From Myxococcus sp. (GTDB lineage: Bacteria; Myxococcota; Myxococcia; Myxococcales; Myxococcaceae): a DNA stretch of 64,000 nt. Positions within the stretch are counted from its first letter, which is position 1; every line of letters begins with the position of its first letter. This document shows positions 8,854 through 17,203 of the stretch, piece after piece. The notes below the pieces were generated by a model that saw only the letters and a list, made by a program, of their open reading frames with translations, made no database searches and was not told the DNA's origin. The stretch lies in NCBI GenBank assembly GCA_014879945.1, contig JACSRE010000242.1, positions 1 through 64,000 on the forward strand, read 5' to 3'. The position numbers were made by a program, and so were the translations under genes.

Positions 8854-9786
8854 ATGAAGATCGCCCCGAAGATGCTCACGCTGCTCGTCATCGCCCTGCT
8901 CTCGGCTGCCGCGGGGCTCGGTTGCGATCTGCAGAAGACGGCCAACCAGCTCAGCGCCCGCACCGTGGTGGTGGCGACGCTGCTGTCGACCCCGCCCGTC
9001 ACCATCAAGCCCGGGGCCGTCGCGGGCATCGACGCGGGCTTCCTGAGCTTCGACGCAGGCGTCGCCTTCGACGCAGGGCTGGCCGTGGACTTCCGCGACG
9101 CCGGCATTCCGATTCCGCCGCAGAACGTGGTGCTGGTGTTCCTGGGGCAGCGGCAAGGCGAGAGCCTCGACGTGGCGCCGACGGGCGTGGCGGGCGCGCA
9201 GGTGACGTTGCAGCAGGTGGGCGGCGCGAGCGTGAGGCTCAACGAGACGGGCGGCGGCAACTACGTGCTGTCGGGAGACGACGCGGGCTTCCGGTACACC
9301 AGCAACGCCACCTACCAGTTCAACGTGGTGTCGTCGGGTGAGACCTACGTCGCCGAGGTCGCGCAGGTGCCGCCCGAGGAGCGCATTCCGGCCTTCGAGG
9401 GCTCGAGCGGCTTCATCGATCAGCCGGCGGGGCAGCCCTTGACGTTCGTGCGCCCCGAGCCGACGCAGGGGCAGCGGCTGAACCTGGGGTTCGTCAACGT
9501 CTTCCCCATCGACCCCAACGGGCAGCAGGCGCCGACGCCGACGTACACCAACGTTCCCACCACGCCGCTGCAGTTCTTGAAGCTGGTGGGCGACGCGGTG
9601 GGCGCGCAGACCGAGTACCGGGCGCAGTCGGTGACCATTCCGGGCACCGCCTTCCCGGACCGCGACCGCAACTACATCATCCTCTTTCAGTCGGCGAAGA
9701 CGGGCGGCCCGAAGAGCGACAACCTGTTCACCGGCTCGGCGATCATCGCGGGCACCGCCGCGGTGGGCATCGTGAAGACGCGCTGA
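8854..9786 (+). CDS. Secreted lipoprotein of unknown function
   Basis: 310 residues. The N-terminus has two lysines, a hydrophobic core and a lipobox ending LGC (Cys at about residue 24), so it should be cleaved by LspA and lipid-anchored. The mature protein contains repeated Asp-Ala-Gly steps (about 60-95), then a region around 110-190 with the strand-turn pattern of a carboxypeptidase-regulatory-like beta-sandwich, including a Gly-rich turn before NYVLSGDD. I do not recognise a family with a known function. It lies divergent from the cyclase with 27 bases between them and ends 3 bases from the convergent 9790 gene. Confidence 0.82.
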   Translation: MKIAPKMLTLLVIALLSAAAGLGCDLQKTANQLSARTVVVATLLSTPPVTIKPGAVAGIDAGFLSFDAGVAFDAGLAVDFRDAGIPIPPQNVVLVFLGQRQGESLDVAPTGVAGAQVTLQQVGGASVRLNETGGGNYVLSGDDAGFRYTSNATYQFNVVSSGETYVAEVAQVPPEERIPAFEGSSGFIDQPAGQPLTFVRPEPTQGQRLNLGFVNVFPIDPNGQQAPTPTYTNVPTTPLQFLKLVGDAVGAQTEYRAQSVTIPGTAFPDRDRNYIILFQSAKTGGPKSDNLFTGSAIIAGTAAVGIVKTR

Positions 9787-9789
9787 CGA

Positions 9790-10317
9790 CTACTCGGCCG
9801 CCGGCTCTTCCTTCTTCTCGATCTTGTCGAACCAGCCCTTGTAGCCAATCTTGATCGAGTCGTTGGTGAAGTCCTCGCCGCGCTTCTTGTCGACGAGCGA
9901 CCACTTCCCGTCCTTCTTGCCGATCAAGTAGGTGGCGTCTTCCCCCTCGGCGACGCCCTTGTCCTCGACCTGGAAGTTGTCTTCTTTGGCCTTCACGATG
10001 ATCGTCGACTCGGTGGGCCCCTGGCGGGCGTCGCCGACCTTGAAGTCCTTCAGGTAGTAGTCGACCTTCTCGTGGTACCAGGGGGCCATGGGGTGGTCTT
10101 CCTTGCCCATGCGCTTCTTGCGCTCGGCGATCGACTCCAGCGTGCGCGGGTGCAGGAGCTTCTTCGCGTCAGCCCACTTCTTCGCCTTCACGGCGGTCAG
10201 GTACTTCGTCAGCAGCTCCCTGGCGCTCGCGAGCTCGGCGGACTCGGGGGGCGCTGCGTCCTGGGCGAGGGCGAGCGACGAGAGGGACAACGCGGCCAGC
10301 ATCAGCAGTTTCTTCAT
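9790..10317 (-). CDS. Small exported protein, unknown function
   Basis: 175 residues. MKKLLMLAALSLSSLALAQD is a typical Sec signal peptide, probably cut after ALA. The mature part is Lys-rich. It begins with a helical segment of the type ELLTKYLTAVKAKKWADAKKLL, then strands including a DGKWSLVDKK turn, which resembles DUF4878/NTF2-like lumazine-binding folds; that likeness is weak. The ATG at 10317 is the only one placing a signal peptide at the N-terminus. It is divergent from the 10450 gene across 132 bases. Confidence 0.8.
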   Translation of the reverse strand: MKKLLMLAALSLSSLALAQDAAPPESAELASARELLTKYLTAVKAKKWADAKKLLHPRTLESIAERKKRMGKEDHPMAPWYHEKVDYYLKDFKVGDARQGPTESTIIVKAKEDNFQVEDKGVAEGEDATYLIGKKDGKWSLVDKKRGEDFTNDSIKIGYKGWFDKIEKKEEPAAE

Positions 10318-10434
10318 GTCAGACCTCGGGGACGACGACGTTGGGGCGGCTCTAGCACGCGGCTGACGGGGCGGCCCCGCGCGAATTCTCGGCCGGCCTC
10401 GAACGTGGCCCCCGACGGCCCACCTTTTTTTGGC

Positions 10435-10440
10435 TAGGGT
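10435..10440 (+). promoter_or_regulatory. Candidate -10 element of the 10450 operon
   Basis: TAGGGT lies 9 bases before the TTG at 10450, after a run of seven T. No good -35 is visible. With no Shine-Dalgarno sequence, a near-leaderless transcript is the simplest reading. Confidence 0.35.
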
Positions 10441-10449
10441 GCGGGCACT

Positions 10450-12744
10450 TTGCCTCCCGCCCCAGTCAACGTCTTGATCGTCGACGACGACCGGTCGACC
10501 CAACGCTTTCTCGCAGACGCGCTGACGAAGAAGGGCTTCGTCGTCACCGTGGAGCGCGACGGCGAGTGGGCCGTGAAGACCTTCGAGAAGAAGTCCTTCG
10601 ACCTGGTGTTGCTCGACATTCTGCTCCCCGCCCTCAACGGCTACGAGGTGGCCAAGGCGATGCGCGCCACGGCCCGCGGCAAGCGCACGCCGATCGTGAT
10701 GATCTCGGGCGTGTACAAGAACGCGATCCACCAGCGCGAGGCGGTGCAGAAGCACGGCGCCTTCGCGTTCCTCGAGAAGCCGATCGAGCTCGAGAAGCTG
10801 ACCGGGATCTTGCGCGACGCGCTGGGCGCCAGGTTCCCCAAGCCCGCGGCGCCGAAGCCTCCGCCGCCGCCGGTGGAGGAGGACGACAAGACCGGCGAGT
10901 TCTACGCCGACGATCTGCAGCGCGAAGAGGCCGAGCACGTCGAGGTGCAGTCGAGCGTCGTGAAGTCGGCCAAGGCGACGGGCCCGGTGATCAAGGGAGA
11001 CTTCGCGCAGACGCCGTTCGCGCGCGTGCTGTCCGAGCTGTACCGCTGGCGGGCCACCGGGGCGCTGCTCGCCGGCCGGGCCAAGGTGAAGAAGATCATC
11101 TACCTGCGCGACGGCGTGCCCGAGCTGGTGAAGTCGAACCTGCTCGTCGAGGCGCTGGGCCGAATCCTCGTGCGCGAGCGCATGATCACCGAGGCCGAGT
11201 GCGAAGAGTCGCTCAAGCGCATGAAGGCCACCCGGCGCATGCAGGGCACGGTGCTGATCGAGATGGGCTGCATCAGCCCGCACAACCTCTCGTACGCGCT
11301 CACCCAGCAGATGCAGGAGAAGCTCTACGACGCCTTCCGGTGGGACGACGGCCTCTACCAGTTCAAGCCGGGCGTGGCGCAGCCGCCCGAGCCGGTGACG
11401 CTGGGCATGACCACGGCGCAGCTGATCGTCGAGGGCGTGCGTCGCACCTACGACGCCGCGCGCATCGCCCGCGTCTTCGGCGAGATCTCGAACCAGTACG
11501 TGCACCCCAGCGACGAGCCGCTCTACGCGCTGCAAGACGCCGGGCTGTCTGACGAAGAGAAGGAGATCGCCCTGGTGGCCGACGGGCACAAGACGGTCGC
11601 GACGCTGCGGGCCCTCAACGTGCTCTCGCCGGTCGACACCGACAAGCTGCTCTTCGCGCTGGTGTGCTCGCAGATGGTGTCGCTCAAGCCGACGCCGGCC
11701 GCGGGCAAGCCGAAGGTGTCGATCGCGAAGATCGCCGCCGAGCTGCACCAGGCCGACGCGCCGCCGCCGATGCCCATTCCGAAGCCGAGCGAGCCTCCGC
11801 CGCTGCCGCCGCCGCTCCCTCCGCCGCTGCCCCAGCGCGCCGCTCCACCGCCGCCCAGGGGCGAGCTGCTCGACCTGCCGTGGGATCACGCCGAGCTCGC
11901 GCGGCCGGCCGCGGCCGTGGCGGTCCCTCCTCCGCCGCCGCCCGACACCACGCCGCCGGCCAAGCCGCGCAAGAGCAAGAAAGACGACGCGCCCGCGCCG
12001 CGCTCCGGGTCGCTGTTGCCAGAGCTGTCTGAGGTGACGAACATGCCGCGCCTGTCTGGCGACGAGCGCGATCAGCGTGAGCGCCTGGCGGCCAAGGTGG
12101 CGGCCATGCGCCGGCTCGACTTCTTCGAGGTGCTGGGCGTCAAGCGCAACGCCACGCGCGAAGACATCAAGCGCGCCTACTTCGCGCTGGCCAAGGAGTA
12201 CCACCCCGACAAGCACGCGATGTCGAAGTCGGCCGAGATTCGGGAGCTCGCCCAGCAGCTCTACGATCTGATCTCTTCGGCGCACGACACCCTGACCGAC
12301 CCGGCCGAGAAGGAGCGCTACCTCGCCGAGCTCAAGCAGGGCGTCAAACGCGACATGGGCGAAGACGTCGGCAAGATCCTCGCGGCCGAGGGCAAGTTCC
12401 AGCGCGGCGAGGAGTTCATGCGGCAGCGCCAGTACGCCGAGGCGGTGGAGGCCTTCAAAGAGGCGGTGGTGCTCTACCCGGAAGAGGGCGAGTTCTTCGC
12501 GTGGCTGGGGTGGGCGCGCTTCCAGGCGAACCCGGCCGAGGCCGACGAGGCGCTGGCCGACATCGAGAAGTCCATCAACCTGAACCCGCGGCTCGACAAG
12601 AGCTACCTGTTCCTCGGCTACATCCACAAGGCGACGGGCCGGCCCGACAAGGCCGAGAAGCAGTTCGAGAAGGCGATTCAGGCCAACCCCGACTGCACCG
12701 AGGCGCTGCGCGAGCTGCGGTTGTTGGGCAAGACGAAGCGGTAG
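10450..12744 (+). CDS. Response regulator - PATAN (DUF4388) - DnaJ - TPR fusion protein
   Basis: 764 residues, with TTG start at 10450, where the first strand of the receiver domain begins shortly after. The receiver domain covers residues 7-125 with acidic pocket VDDD (11-14), phospho-acceptor Asp56 in LVLLDILLP and Lys110. A PATAN/DUF4388-type region (about 180-345) follows, then a Pro-rich linker (about 430-530). The J-domain (about 557-620) keeps the HPD triad at 585-587, which is needed to stimulate Hsp70 ATPase. TPR-like repeats fill about 655-760. It therefore looks like a phosphorylation-controlled J-protein that recruits DnaK to a client held by PATAN or TPR modules. Only 3 bases separate it from the patatin gene, so they are co-expressed. 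Confidence 0.93.
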   Translation: MPPAPVNVLIVDDDRSTQRFLADALTKKGFVVTVERDGEWAVKTFEKKSFDLVLLDILLPALNGYEVAKAMRATARGKRTPIVMISGVYKNAIHQREAVQKHGAFAFLEKPIELEKLTGILRDALGARFPKPAAPKPPPPPVEEDDKTGEFYADDLQREEAEHVEVQSSVVKSAKATGPVIKGDFAQTPFARVLSELYRWRATGALLAGRAKVKKIIYLRDGVPELVKSNLLVEALGRILVRERMITEAECEESLKRMKATRRMQGTVLIEMGCISPHNLSYALTQQMQEKLYDAFRWDDGLYQFKPGVAQPPEPVTLGMTTAQLIVEGVRRTYDAARIARVFGEISNQYVHPSDEPLYALQDAGLSDEEKEIALVADGHKTVATLRALNVLSPVDTDKLLFALVCSQMVSLKPTPAAGKPKVSIAKIAAELHQADAPPPMPIPKPSEPPPLPPPLPPPLPQRAAPPPPRGELLDLPWDHAELARPAAAVAVPPPPPPDTTPPAKPRKSKKDDAPAPRSGSLLPELSEVTNMPRLSGDERDQRERLAAKVAAMRRLDFFEVLGVKRNATREDIKRAYFALAKEYHPDKHAMSKSAEIRELAQQLYDLISSAHDTLTDPAEKERYLAELKQGVKRDMGEDVGKILAAEGKFQRGEEFMRQRQYAEAVEAFKEAVVLYPEEGEFFAWLGWARFQANPAEADEALADIEKSINLNPRLDKSYLFLGYIHKATGRPDKAEKQFEKAIQANPDCTEALRELRLLGKTKR

Positions 12745-12747
12745 GCG

Positions 12748-14157
12748 ATGCGCGTTCGGGAGCGGTTCGAGATCATCCGCCCGATCGAGGAGCTGGAGTC
12801 GGCGCTGGTGCGCGCGGCGCTGGAAGACCCCGAGCTGGTGACGGCGCACGAAGAGGCGGTGCTTCGAACGGCGCTCTCGCTGGCCCGCCTGTACAAGGTG
12901 CGCCAGGGCACGCGTGACGTCGGCGTCGGCGTCGCGCTCAAGCCGTTTCGTGACGAGCTGACGCGGCGGTTGACGCCGGTGCTGCACCCCGCGAGCGGCG
13001 CCGTCAGCCGCGCGATGTTGATGCCGCACCTGCGCGAGCTGAAGGAGCGCACCCTCAACACCCGCGACAGCCTGTTGGCCCGCTTCCAGAACCGGCTCTC
13101 GTTCGAGGCCGTCGATCACGAGCTCCGCCACAAGTCGCTGGTGCTGGTGCTGGGGGGCGGCGGCGGAACGGCCTACGTGTACCTGGGGGTGATGGCCTTG
13201 CTCGACGAGTACGGGCTGTCGCCGAAGCTGCTGTCAGGCACGTCGATGGGCGCGATCCTGGGGTTGTTCCGCTCGCGCATGCGCCGGTTCGAGCAAGACG
13301 AGGTCGTCAACATCGTGCGCACGCTGTCGTGGCGGCGGCTGTTTCGGGTGGTATCGGCCGAGAACCGCTACGGCGTACCGGCCGCGCTGCGCCTCTTCCT
13401 GCGCTCGGGCATCGGGCGGTGGTTCGGCGTCGACACCAGCGGAGGCGAGGCGCTGAGCCTCAAGCAGCTCCCCATCAAGACGCTGATCACCGTCAGCGGC
13501 ATTCGCACCGGCAAGCTGCCCCACCCGCTGGAGTTCTACGAGAAGCTGACGGCGGCGGCGCCCGGGCAGCTGCTCAACCCCCTCGTCCTCCCGAAGTGGA
13601 TCGCGGCGCTCTGGGAGTTCGCCACGCACCCCGAGATCCTCACCCGGGTGACGTTGGGGGCCGACGAGGGCACCGAGACCTTCGACGCGGTCGACGCGGC
13701 GGGCTTCTCGAGCGCGCTGCCGGGCATCATCCACTACGACGTCCTGCGCGACGACCCGCGCATGCAGGGCATGCTGCGCGAGCTGCTGGGGAGCCGCCGC
13801 ATCTTCCGCCTGGTGGACGGCGGGCTGGTGGACAACGTGCCGTCGAAGGCGGCCTGGCGCGCCGTGCACCAGGGAGACATCGGCACCCGCAACACCTTCA
13901 TCCTCGCGCTCAACGGCTTCGCCACCAAGCTCTCGACGCCCTTGTGGATTCCGCTGCAGCGCATCGCCGAGCTCAACGTGGCGCGGTCGCGGCCGTGGGC
14001 GCACCTGACGCACGACTTCAAGCGGAGCCTGCCCGCGCTGTCGGTGGTGCCGCGGGTCGACGAGCTGCTCGACGCGATTGCGTGGGGCCGCCAGCAGATC
14101 GCCCCTCAACTGCCCTTCATCACGCGCATGCTCACGCCCCTGCCCCGCCTGGGGTGA
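12748..14157 (+). CDS. Patatin-like phospholipase
   Basis: 469 residues. The patatin fold covers about residues 130-390. The oxyanion glycines are GGGGGTAYVYLG (about 136-147), where the usual GGGxRG is altered. The nucleophile is Ser166 in GTSMG and the catalytic dyad Asp is D357 in DGG. The ~125-residue N-terminal helical region is not part of the standard domain. No signal peptide is seen, so it acts in the cytoplasm or on the inner face of the membrane. The expected reaction is hydrolysis of an acyl ester of phospholipid. It is the second gene of an operon with the response regulator-DnaJ protein and probably its client or effector (inference from position). Confidence 0.9.
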   Translation: MRVRERFEIIRPIEELESALVRAALEDPELVTAHEEAVLRTALSLARLYKVRQGTRDVGVGVALKPFRDELTRRLTPVLHPASGAVSRAMLMPHLRELKERTLNTRDSLLARFQNRLSFEAVDHELRHKSLVLVLGGGGGTAYVYLGVMALLDEYGLSPKLLSGTSMGAILGLFRSRMRRFEQDEVVNIVRTLSWRRLFRVVSAENRYGVPAALRLFLRSGIGRWFGVDTSGGEALSLKQLPIKTLITVSGIRTGKLPHPLEFYEKLTAAAPGQLLNPLVLPKWIAALWEFATHPEILTRVTLGADEGTETFDAVDAAGFSSALPGIIHYDVLRDDPRMQGMLRELLGSRRIFRLVDGGLVDNVPSKAAWRAVHQGDIGTRNTFILALNGFATKLSTPLWIPLQRIAELNVARSRPWAHLTHDFKRSLPALSVVPRVDELLDAIAWGRQQIAPQLPFITRMLTPLPRLG

Positions 14158-14160
14158 GCC

Positions 14161-14176
14161 CCGCGCAGGAGCGCGG
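14161..14176. terminator. Short GC hairpin between convergent genes
   Basis: CCGCGC-AGGA-GCGCGG forms a 6-bp stem with a 4-base loop in the 21-base gap between the patatin and histidine kinase stops. No T-run follows on either strand. It may end both transcripts. Confidence 0.4.
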
Positions 14177-14178
14177 CG

Positions 14179-15750
14179 TCAGTCGGCGGCTTCGGGGAGC
14201 AGCAGGTGAAACGCAGTGCCGTCGGGGCCGGTCTCGAACTCCATCCACCCGCCCATCTCTTCGACGATCTCTTTGCAGATCGACAGGCCCAGGCCGGTGC
14301 CCTTGCCGACCTCCTTCGTCGTGTAGAAGGCGTCCCACATGCGCCGCTGCACGTCGACGGGAATGCCGGTGCCGTGATCGCGCACGGTGATGCGCAGGCG
14401 ATCGGTCTCGGCGACCGCGCGCACCTCGAGCTTGCGGTGCTTGCGCTCGAGGCCGCTCATCGCATCGAGCCCGTTCTGCATCAGGTTCAGGACGACCTGC
14501 CCGAGCGCTGACGGAGAGCCGATGACCTCGGGCAGGAGCGGAATGAGGGCGACGATCTCGCACTCGCTCTTCTTGGCGCCCTTGAAGATGGTGAGCGCCT
14601 CTTGAATGGCGCGCGAGCAGTCGAACCTGATCTTCTCGTCGCGGCGGCGCGCGGTGCCCTTGAGGGCCTGGACGATGGTCTCGATGCGCGAGACCCCCTC
14701 GATCGACTCGGTGACGATGTCTTCGATCTCGGCGGCCGAGGGCGGCAGGGGGGCCTGGCTCTCGCGCAGGTCGGCGATCTCGGACTTCAGGGAGTGGAGG
14801 TTGGACTTGAGGAACGCCAGCGGGTTGTTGATCTCATGCGCGACGCCGGCGACCAGCTGGCCGATGGTGGCGAGGCGATCTCGTTGGGTGGCCACCTCGA
14901 GGGCGCGCGCGGCCGAGGCCTCGATCACCGCGACGTCGGTCACCGCGCCGATGGCGTCCGCCAGCCCCTGGATCAACCGGATCGAGCCCTCGTTCAGCAT
15001 CGACGCGGGGGCCGAGACGCACAAGAGGCCGCGGGGCTGCCGGGCACCGGTGGGGAGGATCAGCACCGAGGCGCTCTCTTCACACTCGAACGGGAGTTTG
15101 AGCGTCGAGCGGCTCAGCTCAGGCACGTGGAGCTGCCGGCATTGATTCCAGGCGACCTGCAGGAGGCAGTCTCGTCGGCCGAGCGGAACGATGAGCGCCG
15201 CTTCGTCGGCCGAGACGCCTCCGGCGCCCTCACAGCGGAACTCGTTGGTGGCGAACTCGAAGTTGGCGATGCGTGAGAGTGGCAGCTGTTCGCGCACCAC
15301 GTTGATGGCTCGGGTCAACGCCTCACGCTTGGAGCCAGACGAGGCCATCGCCTGAATCACCGCCCGCAGCACCGACGCCTCGGCCCTCGCGCGCTCGAGG
15401 CGTCGTCGATCGAAGCTGACGATCCACCCCGCCTCGCCGCGGTCGGGCGCCACCGTCACCACCACGCGCTCGGCGTGCGAGATGTCCACGCAGGTCTGCA
15501 CACACCCCGTCTGACTACGGGCCTCGTCGAGCGCAGTCTGCATGGCGTCTTTGAGCGCCACGCCGCAGGGCTGGGTCAGCAGGTCCTGGGCGAGCTGGTT
15601 GAGCACCAGCACGTCGCCGGCCTCGTCGAGCCAGGCCAGCGCGACCGGCAGGCCGTCGGCGAAGGCACGAAAGGCCTCTCCCCGCTTGGGGGGCGCGACG
15701 GAGCGAATGACTGCGGGCTGTGCCATCTGAGCGCCGAAGCGGTGCAACAT
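14179..15750 (-). CDS. Sensor histidine kinase with PAS/GAF-type input (soluble)
   Basis: 523 residues, no transmembrane helices. A PAS-like segment lies near residues 30-130 and a GAF-like segment near 140-280. The phospho-acceptor is His305 in VAHEINNPLAFLK. The ATPase domain has the N box LNLMQNGLDAM and G boxes ending GKGTGLGLSICKEIV, all intact. The first ATG (15750) gives MLHRFGAQMAQP; a second ATG at 15728 is also possible. No receiver-domain partner is encoded beside it. It is divergent from the flagellar sigma-54 activator across 249 bases, the arrangement expected of an FlgS/FleS-type flagellar kinase, but that activator has no receiver domain. The link is inference. Confidence 0.88.
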   Translation of the reverse strand: MLHRFGAQMAQPAVIRSVAPPKRGEAFRAFADGLPVALAWLDEAGDVLVLNQLAQDLLTQPCGVALKDAMQTALDEARSQTGCVQTCVDISHAERVVVTVAPDRGEAGWIVSFDRRRLERARAEASVLRAVIQAMASSGSKREALTRAINVVREQLPLSRIANFEFATNEFRCEGAGGVSADEAALIVPLGRRDCLLQVAWNQCRQLHVPELSRSTLKLPFECEESASVLILPTGARQPRGLLCVSAPASMLNEGSIRLIQGLADAIGAVTDVAVIEASAARALEVATQRDRLATIGQLVAGVAHEINNPLAFLKSNLHSLKSEIADLRESQAPLPPSAAEIEDIVTESIEGVSRIETIVQALKGTARRRDEKIRFDCSRAIQEALTIFKGAKKSECEIVALIPLLPEVIGSPSALGQVVLNLMQNGLDAMSGLERKHRKLEVRAVAETDRLRITVRDHGTGIPVDVQRRMWDAFYTTKEVGKGTGLGLSICKEIVEEMGGWMEFETGPDGTAFHLLLPEAAD

Positions 15751-15999
15751 CGCGACCGCGCGGGAGGTGAGTCAGGTGCCCTGGGTCTGGGTCCAGGCGA
15801 ACCCGCTTCACAACCGGCTGATTCACCTCTGCGGGGGCCAAAGTCGGGGGAGCGCCGAGTCTGGGCCGACTCTCGTCAGCGCGCTGGCGCGTCAGCCCAG
15901 TGACTCGGAATCGTTGGTTTGTTGGCGGTGGCAAGCGGGTTGCTCTTGCCCCCCCCCGAACCGGCGTACCCACGCCGCACCCCAGGGAGGGGACGTTTC
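15751..15999. other. Divergent intergenic region between kinase and flagellar activator
   Basis: 249 bases with no credible gene. It holds the sigma-54 promoter at 15929-15944, a C-rich run (15949-15957) and a Shine-Dalgarno sequence (agggagggg, 15984-15992) for the activator. I see no clear enhancer palindrome and no clear promoter for the kinase. Confidence 0.6.
15929..15944 (+). promoter_or_regulatory. Sigma-54 (RpoN) promoter of the flagellar operon
   Basis: TGGCAAGCGGGTTGCT matches the -24/-12 consensus (TGGCAc-N5-TTGCw) with the obligatory 10 bases between the GG and GC pairs. Predicted initiation is near 15956, leaving a leader of about 45 bases to the ATG at 16000. The product of that gene is itself a sigma-54 activator, so the operon may be autoregulated. 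Confidence 0.75.
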
Positions 16000-17163
16000 A
16001 TGAACCTCGCATTCACCACCACCGCTACGGTCCAGGTGCCCAGCTCGACCCCTCTCGTTCACGCGCCCGGCTCCCCGCTGGAAGAGGTGATCAAGGCGGT
16101 CAGCCGCATCGCGCCGACCGACTCGACGGTGATGCTGACGGGCGAGACGGGCACGGGCAAAGAGGTGGTGGCCCGCTTCGTTCACGAGAACAGCCCGCGC
16201 ACCAGCCGCCACTTCGTGCCGGTCAACTGCGGCGCCATTCCCGAGACGCTGCTCGAGAGCGAGCTGTTCGGTCACGTGCGTGGCGCCTTCACGGGCGCGG
16301 TGGCCAACCGAAAGGGCCGCGTGGCGATGGCGGAAGGCGGCACCCTCTTCCTCGACGAGATCGGCGAGATGCCCCTTGCGCTGCAGGTCAAGCTGCTGCG
16401 CCTGCTGCAGGAGCGCACCTACGAGCCCGTGGGCAGCGCCGAGAGCGTGTCGGCCAACTTCCGGCTGATCGCGGCCACCAACCGCAACCTCGCGGCCGAG
16501 GTCGAGGCCGGGCGGTTCCGCCGCGATCTCTACTACCGCCTCATGGTGTGCCCGGTGGAGCTCCCGCCCCTGCGCGCCCGCAAGGCCGACATCCTCGCCC
16601 TCTTCAGCCACTTCTGGCACCAGCGCGGCGAGACCCGGGCCATCGAGAGCCAGGCGCTCAAGGCCATCGAGCTGCACCCCTGGCCGGGCAACGTGCGCGA
16701 GCTCGAGAACCTGGTGGAGCGCGTCTCGGTCTGCACCGAGGGCCCGGTCATTCGCGTGACCGACCTGCCCGCGCCGGTGCGCCAGGCCGCCATGCAGGTG
16801 CACGAGCTGGCGTCGCCCTCGCTGGCGCTGGTGCCGCAGCCGCCTCCTTCGGCGCCGGTCGACGTCTACGCGCACACCGGCTTCCCGACACCCGCGGCGA
16901 CCCCGCCGGGCTTCGAGCCGCTCCCGTCGGAGGCGCCCGCGCTGCAGCTGCCGACGCCCGAGGCGCTGCTGGCCGACGCCGCCGCACCGAAGCTGCCGAT
17001 CGATCTGCCCGCGCTGCTGCGAACGCTCGAAGACGCCTACATCGCGGCGGCGCTCCAGCAGGCCGGCGGCAACCGGAAGGCCGCGGCCGACCTGTTGGGG
17101 CTGCAGCGCACCACCCTGGTCGAGAAGCTCCGCCGCCGCGCGCGTGACTCGCAGGCCGCCTGA
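16000..17163 (+). CDS. Sigma-54-dependent flagellar activator without receiver domain (FlgR/FlrC type)
   Basis: 387 residues. The ATG at 16000 follows agggagggg at good spacing. After only about 25 residues the AAA+ domain begins: Walker A GETGTGKE (48-55), the sigma-54-contacting GAFTGA loop (95-100), Walker B LFLDE (116-120) and [12 protein letters not shown] Pro/Ala-rich linker (about 265-335) leads to a C-terminal Fis-type helix-turn-helix (about 340-383, [17 protein letters not shown]). It should bind enhancer DNA and open sigma-54 promoters of flagellar genes. An NtrC-type receiver domain is absent, so the neighbouring kinase cannot control it by the usual Asp phosphorylation. It is the first gene of the flagellar operon. 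Confidence 0.9.
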   Translation: MNLAFTTTATVQVPSSTPLVHAPGSPLEEVIKAVSRIAPTDSTVMLTGETGTGKEVVARFVHENSPRTSRHFVPVNCGAIPETLLESELFGHVRGAFTGAVANRKGRVAMAEGGTLFLDEIGEMPLALQVKLLRLLQERTYEPVGSAESVSANFRLIAATNRNLAAEVEAGRFRRDLYYRLMVCPVELPPLRARKADILALFSHFWHQRGETRAIESQALKAIELHPWPGNVRELENLVERVSVCTEGPVIRVTDLPAPVRQAAMQVHELASPSLALVPQPPPSAPVDVYAHTGFPTPAATPPGFEPLPSEAPALQLPTPEALLADAAAPKLPIDLPALLRTLEDAYIAAALQQAGGNRKAAADLLGLQRTTLVEKLRRRARDSQAA

Positions 17164-17203
17164 CCTCTCGACTCCCCCACCCTCACCCGGAGGCAACGAA
17201 CCG

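Noticed and set aside
10318-13131. Minus-strand extension upstream of the small exported protein
   Set aside because: The extension is antisense of the response regulator-DnaJ and patatin genes; MKKLL at 10317 starts a signal peptide.
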